Assembly: GCA_017308135.1 (NCBI GenBank)
Contig: JAFKFM010000007.1
Span: 390,001 to 454,000 of the forward strand
From: Alphaproteobacteria bacterium
Lineage (GTDB): Bacteria; Pseudomonadota; Alphaproteobacteria; CACIAM-22H2
Reading direction: 5' to 3'
Length of the DNA: 64,000 nt
Each line of letters opens with the position of its first letter. The first letter of the stretch is position 1. The notes beneath the pieces were generated by a model. That model ran no database searches, was not told the DNA's origin, and saw nothing but the letters and a program-made list of their open reading frames with translations. Below are positions 47,514 through 55,678 of the stretch, piece after piece. Position numbers and translations under genes: made by a program.

Positions 47514-48254
47514 ATGGCGGAAGCTCAAAAAACCCTCGTCCTGACCGGCGCCTCGCGCGGGATCGGCCACGCGACCGTGAAGCGTTTCGCCTCCGCGGGC
47601 TGGCGGTTGTTCACCTGTTCGCGCGAAGTGATCCCCGTCGATTGCCGGGTCGATCCCAATTGGGCGCATCACGTCGCTTGCGATTTGTCGGTGCCGGCCG
47701 ACCGCCGCCGCTTCGTCGACGAGGTGAACGAGCGATTGGGCGAGGCGCCGCTGCATGCGCTGGTCAACAACGCGGGTGTGAGCCCCAAGACGCCCTATAA
47801 GGAACGGCTGGGCGTGCTACACGGCGAACTCGACGCTTGGCACAAAGTCTTCGAACTGAATTTCTTCGCCGCGCTCGATCTCACGCGCGGCTTCGCGGCG
47901 TCGCTGGCGCGCGCGCGCGGCTGCGTCGTCAACATCACCTCGATCGCGGCGCATCGCGCCCACCCGTTCGCGGGTTCGGCCTATTCCACCTCGAAGGCCG
48001 CACTCTCCGGCCTCACGCGCGAAATGGCGGTGGAGTTGGCGCCGCTGGGCATTCGCGTCAACGCCGTGGCGCCGGGCGAGATCGTGACCGAAATGATCTC
48101 GCCGGAATACGAGCCGCTGATCAACCGCATCCCGATGCAGCGCATGGGCACGGCCGGCGAAACGGCCGACGCCATATTCGCGCTGTGCTCGTCCGATTTC
48201 GCCTATGTGACCGGCGCCGAAATCCCGGTCAACGGCGGGCAGAATTTGGTTTAG
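47514..48254 (+). CDS. Short-chain dehydrogenase/reductase (SDR)
   Basis: A 246-residue classical SDR. The cofactor motif is TGASRGIGHATVKRF, the NAG motif is ALVNNAGVSPK, and the active site has the Ser of NITSI, Tyr-X3-Lys in AYSTSKAALSG, and the PG of VAPGEIVTEMI. The C-terminus (YVTGAEIPVNGGQNL) is standard. Substrate unknown. A TAAACT -10-like box ends six bases before the ATG, so this too could be leaderless (its -35 is weak). A 4-bp TTAG stop overlap joins it to the PadR-like gene. Confidence 0.93.
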   Translation: MAEAQKTLVLTGASRGIGHATVKRFASAGWRLFTCSREVIPVDCRVDPNWAHHVACDLSVPADRRRFVDEVNERLGEAPLHALVNNAGVSPKTPYKERLGVLHGELDAWHKVFELNFFAALDLTRGFAASLARARGCVVNITSIAAHRAHPFAGSAYSTSKAALSGLTREMAVELAPLGIRVNAVAPGEIVTEMISPEYEPLINRIPMQRMGTAGETADAIFALCSSDFAYVTGAEIPVNGGQNLV

Positions 48255-48811
48255 CGGCCGATCGCCGCGCGTTTGGCGGCGTACCAATCGCGCCAGCGTT
48301 CGGCTTCGGCGATATCCTGCGCGAGCCATTCGCCCATCAGCCCGTCGGCGCCGCGCGCGACGAGGTCTTTAAGGCGCGCGATCTCGCTTTCCGCGAGTTC
48401 GACGAGCTGGTCGAGCTGCGCCGCGCGATCTTCGGGCGGCAGCAATTCGAGGAAGCGCAGCTTCAGCGCCACGACCATCTTGGACAGATCGGTCATCGGC
48501 CCGCGCACCGGCCCGCGCAATAGATCGCGCAGGGCTTCGCGGCCCTTGTCGGTCAGCGTCAATTCGCTGTCGGCGGTCAGGCTTTGGCCCGGCCCCGCGC
48601 GCCGGCCGACCGTTTCGATCATCCCGTCATAGCGCAATTGCTCGATCGACACGCCCAGCACGTCGAGCGACGGGCCCATCAGGCGCGACACGAACCCGCG
48701 CACCGACATCGACAAGGCGCCGAGCGTCACGTTCCCGCGCGACAGTTCGCCCAACGCCGCCAGGCGCACCGCCTCGGCCGGAATCAGCGAACGGTCGCCC
48801 GGACGCGGCAT
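48251..48811 (-). CDS. PadR-like transcriptional regulator
   Basis: A 186-residue protein. The N-terminal winged-helix is seen as SLIPAEAVRLAALGELSRG, YDGMIETVGR and LTLTDKGREALRDLL, the wing/helix pattern of PadR-type and related regulators. A C-terminal helical part (residues ~110-180) has PPEDRAAQLDQLVELAESEI, as in the PadR Vir_C effector region. It overlaps the stop of the upstream creatininase gene (ATGA) and so is coupled to it. Confidence 0.7.
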   Translation of the reverse strand: MPRPGDRSLIPAEAVRLAALGELSRGNVTLGALSMSVRGFVSRLMGPSLDVLGVSIEQLRYDGMIETVGRRAGPGQSLTADSELTLTDKGREALRDLLRGPVRGPMTDLSKMVVALKLRFLELLPPEDRAAQLDQLVELAESEIARLKDLVARGADGLMGEWLAQDIAEAERWRDWYAAKRAAIGR

Positions 48812-49611
48812 CAGGGCAGGTCCCGGATGCGGTCGAGCGGATAACGCGAGACTTCGTCGAGCAGCTTCACGAGCTTCGCCGCCGCGTGATCGACGACCTT
48901 GCGCCCGCGCTCGGCGTCCGCATCGCGCGCATTGCCGACGGCACCGGAAATGTGGATGTCCTGCGCCTGCCAGGCGAGCGCGCTTTGGCCGGTGAAGGTC
49001 AGCAATTCGAATTCCTTGGCGAGGGCGAATTGCCCGGGCACGAAATTGTCGATCTTGGCGTCGCGCACTTTCTCCGGCGCCAAATGCATCATCATCGACG
49101 TTTCTACGCCGCCGGCATGGATGCCGAATTTCGCTTCTTTCGGATCCCACAGGCCTTCGGGCATGCCGAACGCCCACCACGACGTCGCGACCGCCGCCAT
49201 GCCCAGGCGCACGCGCAGATCGCGCGCGACGATGTCCATGATCTGCGGCTGGCCGCCATGGGAGTTGTACATCACGAATTTGCGAAGCCCCGCGCGATGC
49301 ACGCATTCGCCGAGTTCGGTCCAAATGCGGATCAGCGTTTCCGCCGAGAAGGACAGCGTACCGGGATAGGCAAGATGCTCGTTCGACTTGCCCACGTCCT
49401 GCTGCGGCAGCACGACGACCGGCGTGGCCCCCGCCATGCCCGCCGCGCGCGCGACGATGCCTTCGCACAGAACCTGATCGACCGCGACGGTCAGATGGGG
49501 CCCGTGCTGCTCGACCGCCGAGACCGGCAGCAACGCCACGGTCTTGGCGGGGTCGAGGGTGCGGAACTCCTCGGTCGTGAGATCCAGCCAATTGCGCCAA
49601 GCCTGAGCCAT
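48811..49611 (-). CDS. Creatininase family protein (creatinine amidohydrolase-like)
   Basis: A 266-residue metal-dependent amidohydrolase. Metal-site elements: EQHGPHL, the Asp of VAVDQ, His of NSHGGQPQ, and Glu of HAGGVETSMM. The family includes creatinine amidohydrolase, the MftE peptidase and formamide hydrolases such as ArfB, so the substrate is open. ATG 49611 has GGGGAAG upstream; an in-frame extension of 27 codons crosses into the RidA promoter and is not favoured. Confidence 0.87.
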   Translation of the reverse strand: MAQAWRNWLDLTTEEFRTLDPAKTVALLPVSAVEQHGPHLTVAVDQVLCEGIVARAAGMAGATPVVVLPQQDVGKSNEHLAYPGTLSFSAETLIRIWTELGECVHRAGLRKFVMYNSHGGQPQIMDIVARDLRVRLGMAAVATSWWAFGMPEGLWDPKEAKFGIHAGGVETSMMMHLAPEKVRDAKIDNFVPGQFALAKEFELLTFTGQSALAWQAQDIHISGAVGNARDADAERGRKVVDHAAAKLVKLLDEVSRYPLDRIRDLP

Positions 49612-49690
49612 GTCGAACTTCCCCGAATTGATTTCCGCCGGATATATAGTGGACCCGTCCCGTTCGCGCCAGAAGGCGAGAGGTTTAGTC

Positions 49691-50083
49691 ATGAAACGCC
49701 ATAATCCGCCGGAACTCTCGGCCCCGTTCGCGCGCTATTCCCATGCGGTGGAAGTCGACATGCCGGGGCGTTTTCTGTTCACGTCGGGCCAGCTTGGCCT
49801 CGCCAAAGACGGCACGCTGCCGCCCGACTGTGCGGGCCAATGCGCGGTCATCTTCCGCCATCTCGACGCGATGTTGGCGTCGGCGGGCATGGCGCGCGCC
49901 GACGTGGTGCGCATCAACGCCTTCGTCACGTCGCGCGAGGAAATGCGCCCCTATATGGACGCGCGCGACGCGTGGCTCGAAGGGCTGGCGCCGCCGGCCT
50001 CGACGCTGGTGATCGTATCGGGCTTCACCAAGCCCGAGTTCAAGGTCGAGATCGAAATCGTCGCCGCCCGTCCGCGCGGCTGA
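49691..50083 (+). CDS. RidA/YjgF family protein
   Basis: A 130-residue protein of the Rid fold, which forms trimers. It has FLFTSGQLGLAKDGT, then the helix IFRHLDAMLASAGMARADVVR with VRINAFVTSREEM, and the C-terminal FKVEIEIVAA. RidA proper deaminates reactive enamines; the catalytic Arg position is not clearly filled (the usual GxARxxV block is replaced by APPASTLVIV), so a subgroup other than RidA is likely. Divergent from the creatininase gene with 79 bp between. Confidence 0.85.
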   Translation: MKRHNPPELSAPFARYSHAVEVDMPGRFLFTSGQLGLAKDGTLPPDCAGQCAVIFRHLDAMLASAGMARADVVRINAFVTSREEMRPYMDARDAWLEGLAPPASTLVIVSGFTKPEFKVEIEIVAARPRG

Positions 50084-50162
50084 TCGCGCGATTTGGCAAG
50101 ACGCTTGCAAGCCCGCGCGTAGCGCACACGTTGCGCGTGCGGAAATTTTGCGGAGCGAAGAC

Positions 50163-51197
50163 GTGGCGGATCCAGAACGAGTCGTCCATTTGGCGCGGAA
50201 TGTCGGCCGGTTGGCCGAGGATAAGATCGGCGAAATCAACGCGGTCACGCGCGGCGTGAAGATGCTCGCGCTCAACGCCAAAATCGAAGCGACGCGCGCG
50301 GGCGAAGCGGGACGCGGATTCGCCGTCGTCGCCGACGAAGTCAAATCCGTGTCGATTTCGATTTCGCGCATCGCCGACGAGCTGTCGAATGACCTCGCCG
50401 CGGCGACGCGCGAACTCGCCACGCTGGGCGCCGAAATGGTCGCGGGCATGCGCGGCCAGCGTTTGGCCGATCTGTCGCTGGCGATGATCGATATCGTCGA
50501 CCGGAACCTCTACGAACGCTCCTGCGACGTGCGCTGGTGGGCGACCGATGCGGCCGTCGTCGACGCGCTGGAAAACGCCGTGCCCGAGACGGCCGCGACG
50601 GCCGGGCGCCGGCTCGGTGTCATTCTGGGCGCCTATACCGTCTATCTCGATATTTGGGTGGCCGACGCGGCGGGCCGCGTCGTCGCCAGCGGCCGCGCCG
50701 GGCGGTTTCCGGTCGCCGGGTCGGACGTCTCGCGCGCGGAATGGTACCGCCGCGCGATGGGATTGCGCAGCGGGGACGATTACGTCGCGATGGAGGTCGC
50801 GCGCGATCCGTTGTTGGAGAACGCCCCCGTCGCGACGTTCGCGACCGCCATCCGCAAAGGCGGGGCGAGCAACGGGGATATCCTCGGCGCGCTCGCCATA
50901 CATTTCGATTGGGCCGCGCAATCGGCGGCGGTCGTCAAATCCGTGCGGCTGCTGGCGCACGAGCGCGAGCGCACGCGCTGTTTGATCGTCGATTCGACCG
51001 GGCGCGTCATCGCCGCGTCGGACGACCAAGGCGCGCTCGCGGAGACATTCCGCTTGGAGACGAAAGGCGAGCGCACCGGCGCCTACGAACGCGACGACGG
51101 CACGACGGTCGCCTTCGCGGCGACGCCGGGCTACGAGACTTATCCGGGGCTCGGGTGGTACGGCGCGATCGTTCAGCGCGCCGAAGGCGCGCGTTAA
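50163..51197 (+). CDS. Soluble protein with N-terminal chemoreceptor tip and C-terminal sensor-like domain
   Basis: A 344-residue protein. Residues ~1-75 match the chemoreceptor signalling tip: MLALNAKIEATRAGEAGRG and FAVVADEVKSVS. In ordinary receptors this follows a membrane-anchored sensor; here it is at the N-terminus. The rest (residues ~120-340) looks like a Cache/PAS-like sensor: YLDIWVADAAGRVVASGRAG, a central strand pair with GDDYVAMEVARDP, and a second repeat TRCLIVDSTGRVIAASDD. No transmembrane segment or signal peptide is seen, so it should be cytoplasmic. GTG 50163 has GGAG upstream; a TTG at 50148 is in frame. Confidence 0.75.
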   Translation: MADPERVVHLARNVGRLAEDKIGEINAVTRGVKMLALNAKIEATRAGEAGRGFAVVADEVKSVSISISRIADELSNDLAAATRELATLGAEMVAGMRGQRLADLSLAMIDIVDRNLYERSCDVRWWATDAAVVDALENAVPETAATAGRRLGVILGAYTVYLDIWVADAAGRVVASGRAGRFPVAGSDVSRAEWYRRAMGLRSGDDYVAMEVARDPLLENAPVATFATAIRKGGASNGDILGALAIHFDWAAQSAAVVKSVRLLAHERERTRCLIVDSTGRVIAASDDQGALAETFRLETKGERTGAYERDDGTTVAFAATPGYETYPGLGWYGAIVQRAEGAR

Positions 51198-52423
51198 ACG
51201 GTGCCGTCCGACTGGCTGTTGAGCGACACGTCGAGGCGCTTCAGCATTTCATCGAGCTGGTCGAATTGCAGGCGGTTCTGGATGGCGCTCTGCATGAAGC
51301 GGTCGAAAATGCTCGACGCGTGCAGCACGGCCATCGAGCAATAGCCGAGCACCCAATAGCGGCGATAGACGCCGGCCAGGAACTGGCGGAAGGGCTTGGG
51401 ATCGCCCTCGTTCATGAACTTGCCGTGGCAGATCGTATATTCGCCGAAGATCGCCGACACGGTGGAGATGATGTTCCGCAGCTTTTTGATGACCTGCTGG
51501 CGGAACATATCCTGCTGTTCCTTGTAGTGCTTGTATTCGCGGATATCGAGCGGGATGGCGTCGGGCGAGTTGAGCCACGACAGCACCTTCGCGGTCGCCG
51601 CCTTGTTGCGGTTGAACGTGTGCTCGTAGAACGACACGCCCTTCCAGCCTTCGAAAATCTGCTGCGCTTGATCGCCGGAAATGCCGAAGGCGGAGACGAA
51701 CAGTTTCGCTTCCGGCATCGTCGGGTCCCACAACGCTTGCAGGAAGCGCGCGGAACGTTCGTTGACGTCGTTGGCGGAAGTGAGGCCCAGCGCCTTGGCG
51801 ACGATCGGGTTCACCTTGCCGGCGATCAGCGTCTTGATGCCGGTTTCCTCGACCTCGGAGATCGAGAAATAGCCGGGATGGACTTCGTCCTGGAACTTCG
51901 CCAGCGCGCTTTTCAGCAGGAACGGGTCGAGCGACGGGATCGAATCGATCAGCCGCAGGATTTCGACGTCGCGCTCGTAGGCTTGCGAGATCTGGCCGAT
52001 GTCGATGCCGACATGGTGCTTGATCAGATTTTCGAAATCGCGCTGGCGCAGATAGATCGCGTAACCGCCGGCGGCGATCTCCTCCGCGTCATGGGGAATG
52101 TAGATCGCGGTTTCGATCGGACGATCGGCTTTCTTCGGCCCTTCGCTGGAAGGTGCCGCCGCCGCCGCCGGTGTCGCGGTCGCCGGCGGGGGCGTTGGCT
52201 GATCGGCGAGTTGCTGATCGAAATTCGGATATTTGAAGATGACCGTTTTGTTGAGGCTGGGCGAGCGGAACAGCGCGCGGTCGCCCGCGATCGCCTGCAT
52301 CTTGATCAGGCTCAACGCCACCGACGAACCGCCATACACGATCTGATCGAGGATCGGGGATAGCGACTTCTTCTTCTTCTTCGGCTCGGGCTTTTTGGCG
52401 GGCGGGGCGTTCAAATCGGTCAC
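51194..52423 (-). CDS. Unrecognised soluble protein with a Lys-rich N-terminus
   Basis: A 409-residue protein. Right after the start it has a basic KKPEPKKKKK run, then an Ala/Pro/Thr-rich linker (residues ~75-95, with PPPATATPAAAAAP), then a mostly helical body (residues ~105-405). Features include the IPHDAEEIAAGGYAIYLRQR stretch and a helical C-terminal half with IKKLRNIISTVSAIFGEY. No signal peptide or membrane helix. GTG 52423 is a tentative start; ATG 52534 is also in frame, but the extra sequence is not protein-like and sits in the divergent promoter region. I do not recognise the family. Confidence 0.6.
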   Translation of the reverse strand: MTDLNAPPAKKPEPKKKKKSLSPILDQIVYGGSSVALSLIKMQAIAGDRALFRSPSLNKTVIFKYPNFDQQLADQPTPPPATATPAAAAAPSSEGPKKADRPIETAIYIPHDAEEIAAGGYAIYLRQRDFENLIKHHVGIDIGQISQAYERDVEILRLIDSIPSLDPFLLKSALAKFQDEVHPGYFSISEVEETGIKTLIAGKVNPIVAKALGLTSANDVNERSARFLQALWDPTMPEAKLFVSAFGISGDQAQQIFEGWKGVSFYEHTFNRNKAATAKVLSWLNSPDAIPLDIREYKHYKEQQDMFRQQVIKKLRNIISTVSAIFGEYTICHGKFMNEGDPKPFRQFLAGVYRRYWVLGYCSMAVLHASSIFDRFMQSAIQNRLQFDQLDEMLKRLDVSLNSQSDGTV

Positions 52424-52566
52424 GTACGGCGAAGGGTGAAAAGCGTGCGGCAACAATATTCCACCTGCGAGGACGGTGCAATCACTCCGGTCCTTCCCGA
52501 TCGGGCCTCGATTCGGGTTACAATTCGCGGGCATTTCCACCGAATCCCAACGCGCGGAATATCGAC

Positions 52567-53499
52567 GTGACATCTGCCGGTGCTGGCCATCTCCCCCGAC
52601 TCCTGACGCTCGCGGCGGGCGATCTGTCGCTCGAACTCGTGCCCGAGATGGGCGGGATCATCGGCGCGTTCCGCACCAAGGCGGGCGGCGGTTTCGATTT
52701 GATGCGCCCGATCGGCGAGGCCGCCTTGTCCGCGCGCAACGCGAGCGCCGCGGCGAGTTATCCGTTGATCCCGTATTCGAATCGAATGCGCGATTGCACG
52801 TTGTATTTTGCGAAGCGAAAATTCCGCCTCGCGCCGAATTTCGGCTCGCATCCGCATTCGATCCACGGCAATGCCTGGCAGCGCGCCTGGAGCGTGGCCG
52901 AGGCGAGCGCTTCGCAAGCGACGCTCACCCTCGATCACGACGCGAGCGGCAGCCGTGCCGCGGAATGGCCTTTCGCCTTTCGCGCGGAGCAGCGCTTCCG
53001 GATCGATGCCGGCGGCTTCGCGCTCGCGGTTTCGCTGACCAATACGGGCGACGTGCCGGCCCCCGCCGGGATCGGCATCCATCCGTTTTTCGCGCGTACG
53101 ACGGGGGCCCGCCTGTCCACGCAAGCCGCGGGGTATTGGCGCAACGACGACGGGATGATGCCCGTGGCGTTCGAGCCGATCCCGCCCGCGTGGAATTTCG
53201 CCGAAGGCAAGCTGGTGGCACCGCTCGCGATCGACAATTGCTTCGCGGGCTGGACGGGTGCGGCACGGATCGAATGGCCGGAGGCGGGGCTCGTTTTGCA
53301 CATGGCGGCCGATCCGGTCTTCGGCCACGCGGTGATCTACGTGCCGCCGGGCAAACCCTATTTCTGCGTCGAGCCGGTCAGCCACGCCAATGACGGCATG
53401 AACCGCATGGCGAAAGGGGCGGCGGATACGGGCGTGCGCGTGCTCGCCCCCGGCGAAACCTTGTCGGGCGAAATCCGCTTCGCCGTCGAGCCTTTATGA
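52567..53499 (+). CDS. Aldose 1-epimerase family protein
   Basis: A 310-residue galactose-mutarotase-fold protein with a GTG start. The N-terminal strand LVPEMGGIIGAFRT, the YSNRMRD loop, the first catalytic His in SIHGNAWQRAW, the second in IGIHPFFAR, and EPVSHANDGMNRM with the late motif all match. It would interconvert alpha- and beta-anomers of a hexose. ATGA-coupled to the next amidohydrolase, suggesting a sugar-related pathway. Confidence 0.88.
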   Translation: MTSAGAGHLPRLLTLAAGDLSLELVPEMGGIIGAFRTKAGGGFDLMRPIGEAALSARNASAAASYPLIPYSNRMRDCTLYFAKRKFRLAPNFGSHPHSIHGNAWQRAWSVAEASASQATLTLDHDASGSRAAEWPFAFRAEQRFRIDAGGFALAVSLTNTGDVPAPAGIGIHPFFARTTGARLSTQAAGYWRNDDGMMPVAFEPIPPAWNFAEGKLVAPLAIDNCFAGWTGAARIEWPEAGLVLHMAADPVFGHAVIYVPPGKPYFCVEPVSHANDGMNRMAKGAADTGVRVLAPGETLSGEIRFAVEPL

Positions 53500-54269
53500 C
53501 GGCGCCGATCTTCGACGCCCATTTCCATATCGTCGATCCGCGCTTTCCGCTGATCGCCCTCGAAGACGCGCCGCCCGAAAGCTATACGAGCGCCGATTAC
53601 CGGCACGCGATCGAGGGCTTGGGTTTCGCCGGCGGCACGATCATTTCGGGCAGTTTCCAGGCCTTTGATCAGGAATATCTCGTCGCCGCCTTGGCCGAGC
53701 TTGGGCCGCGCTATGTCGGCGTGACGCAGATCCCGCAATCGATGCTCGATCATGAAATCCTGCGTCTGAACGAAGGCGGGGTGCGCGCCGTGCGCTACGA
53801 TTTGCGCCGCAATCCGAGCGAAGGATTGGCGCGGATCGAGAGTTTCGCCAAGCGCCTCCACAAACTCTGCGGCTGGCATGTCGAGATCTACGCCGATCTT
53901 TCCAAACTCGCCGCCGACGAGCTTGCGATCCTCGCGCGCCTGCCCAAACTCGCGATCGACTATCTGGGCTTCAACGAACCCAGCCTCGGTCATGTCGTCG
54001 AACTCGCGCGTGGCGGCGCCAAGGTGAAGGCGGCGGGGTTCGGGCGCGCGTTGCTCGATCCGATCAAGGCGATGGAAAAGATCGCGGCGGCGGCGCCCGA
54101 CGCGTTGATGTTCGGCAGCGATCTGCCGGCGACGCGCGCGCGCCGCCCGTTCGAGCCGGCGGACCTCGCCTTGATCGAGAGTGCTTTGGGCGCAGAGCTG
54201 GCCCGCAAGGCGCTCTATCAAACGGCGCTGGAATTCTACCGCCCGGCCGCGTCACAATCGTCCGCGTGA
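53496..54269 (+). CDS. Amidohydrolase family protein (TIM barrel, PDC hydrolase-like)
   Basis: A 257-residue metal-dependent hydrolase. DAHFHIVDPRFPL carries the HxH, and FGSDLPATRARRPFEPADLA the C-terminal Asp of this COG3618-type family. Members include 2-pyrone-4,6-dicarboxylate and sugar-lactone hydrolases. Given the epimerase next door, a sugar lactone is possible (inference). Confidence 0.82.
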   Translation: MTAPIFDAHFHIVDPRFPLIALEDAPPESYTSADYRHAIEGLGFAGGTIISGSFQAFDQEYLVAALAELGPRYVGVTQIPQSMLDHEILRLNEGGVRAVRYDLRRNPSEGLARIESFAKRLHKLCGWHVEIYADLSKLAADELAILARLPKLAIDYLGFNEPSLGHVVELARGGAKVKAAGFGRALLDPIKAMEKIAAAAPDALMFGSDLPATRARRPFEPADLALIESALGAELARKALYQTALEFYRPAASQSSA

Positions 54270-54991
54270 CACACGTTTCCGTTCCATCGCCGTCGCCGGT
54301 GCGCGAAGGCCTGCGCGCCGGCGCCAAAATTGGTGCTGGCATGCCGGCCCTGGTGCTCGGCGCGTCCTATGTCGGCTTCGGCGGCTTCGTGCGCGACAAC
54401 GGCTTGGGGCTCGACATCGCGATGTTCACCACGCTGACCGCCTGGGCGCTGCCCGGCCAGCTGGTGATGGTGGAGCTTTATTTGGCCGGCGCGCCGCTGC
54501 TGGCGATCGCGCTGGGCGTGGCACTCGCCAATATGCGCTTGGCGCCGATGTGCACGGTGATGCTGCCGGTCGTGCGCGTCGAAGGCCGGCCGGCGTGGCG
54601 GCTTTATCTCGCCGCCAACTGGGTCGCGATCACATGCTGGGCGCTGACCATGCTGCACGCACCCCAAGTTCCGCGCGAACAGCGCCTGTCGTGGTTCATG
54701 GGTTGCGCGCTGACCTTGTGGGCGGCGTCGCTCGCGGGTTGTGCGATCGGTTATTTCGCCGCGGGCGTGTTCCCGCATCCCGTGTCGCTGGCCCTCGTAT
54801 TCCTCAATCCGCTCTATTTCGGCCTGCTGATGTTGCAGGATCTGCGCAACCGTCAGCGCGTCTTGTCGATGCTGTGCGGCGCGGGGTTGTGCGCGATCCT
54901 GCATCCTTTCGTGCCGGAATGGAGTTTGTTGATCGCGGGCGTGGCGGGCGGCTCGCTCGCTTACATTCTGTCGAAGCGGGGCGCGGCATGA
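54266..54991 (+). CDS. azlC: AzlC-family branched-chain amino acid exporter large subunit
   Basis: A 241-residue membrane protein, GTG start overlapping the previous stop. N-terminal AGAKIGAGMPALVLGASYVG, then LTAWALPGQLVMVEL and ALANMRLAPMCTVMLPVVR are the AzlC signatures. About seven hydrophobic segments. AzlC and AzlD form a branched-chain amino acid exporter. ATGA-coupled to azlD. Confidence 0.92.
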   Translation: MTHVSVPSPSPVREGLRAGAKIGAGMPALVLGASYVGFGGFVRDNGLGLDIAMFTTLTAWALPGQLVMVELYLAGAPLLAIALGVALANMRLAPMCTVMLPVVRVEGRPAWRLYLAANWVAITCWALTMLHAPQVPREQRLSWFMGCALTLWAASLAGCAIGYFAAGVFPHPVSLALVFLNPLYFGLLMLQDLRNRQRVLSMLCGAGLCAILHPFVPEWSLLIAGVAGGSLAYILSKRGAA

Positions 54992-55314
54992 GCCCGCTCG
55001 GCATCTACATCGCCGCCGTGGTCACGGCATTGGCAACCTATTTCTGGCGCGCCTTCGGTGTGGCGGTGGGCGGGCGGCTCGACCCGCAGGGACGCGCCTT
55101 CGAATGGTTTTCCTGCATCGCCTACGCCGTGCTCGCCGCCTTGGTCGTGCGGCTTGTCGTCTTTCCGGCCGGCGGCTTGTTGGAATTGACGTTGACCGTT
55201 CGTCTGTCTGCCTTCGCGCTGGCGATCGGCGTGTTTTTCCTGGCGCGACGCAACGTCTTCCTGGGCTGCGGGGCGGGAACCGGCGCCGTCGCACTGGCGG
55301 CGTGGCTGGGCTGA
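54988..55314 (+). CDS. azlD: AzlD-family branched-chain amino acid exporter small subunit
   Basis: A 108-residue membrane protein of about four helices. ALATYFWRAFGVAVGGRL matches the AzlD opening (TYxxR-type), followed by AFEWFSCIAYAVLAALVV and the C-terminal FFLARRNVFLGCGAGTGAV. It partners AzlC. Confidence 0.92.
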   Translation: MSPLGIYIAAVVTALATYFWRAFGVAVGGRLDPQGRAFEWFSCIAYAVLAALVVRLVVFPAGGLLELTLTVRLSAFALAIGVFFLARRNVFLGCGAGTGAVALAAWLG

Positions 55315-55330
55315 TGTAGAATTGCGCATC

Positions 55331-55678
55331 GTGACCCGCTTCATCGCCCTTCTCTTGTCGATCGTCGCCGCGCCGGTTTTCGCGCAGTCGCCGACGGCGC
55401 CCGTACCCGCCCCGGCCCCGGCGGCGGCCGAATGCACGGCCGAAGGCTTGGCGCGCGACAAGATCGATCGCATCACATCCACGCTGCTCGATATGGGTTT
55501 CGTCGGGCTCGACAAGATGGAACTCGTCGATGGCTGCTATCGCGCGACGGCGCACAACGGGCGCGGCGAAGTCGTGATCCTGACCTTCGACGCGGCGGGC
55601 GAGTTGATCGGGCTTGGCGTGGGCAATGCCGCGCCGCGCTTCGCGACACCGCGCGATGGCTTGCGGCCGGCGGATTGA
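55331..55678 (+). CDS. Secreted PepSY-like hypothetical protein
   Basis: A 115-residue protein with a Sec signal (VTRFIALLLSIVAAPVFAQ). A Pro/Ala linker is followed by a ~70-residue alpha/beta domain: ITSTLLDMGFVGLDKMELVD, then GCYRATAHNGRGEVVILTFD, a PepSY-like helix-strand pattern. Periplasmic. GTG 55331 is preferred; a TTG three codons upstream is also open. Its stop touches the methyltransferase start (TGATG). Confidence 0.6.
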   Translation: MTRFIALLLSIVAAPVFAQSPTAPVPAPAPAAAECTAEGLARDKIDRITSTLLDMGFVGLDKMELVDGCYRATAHNGRGEVVILTFDAAGELIGLGVGNAAPRFATPRDGLRPAD

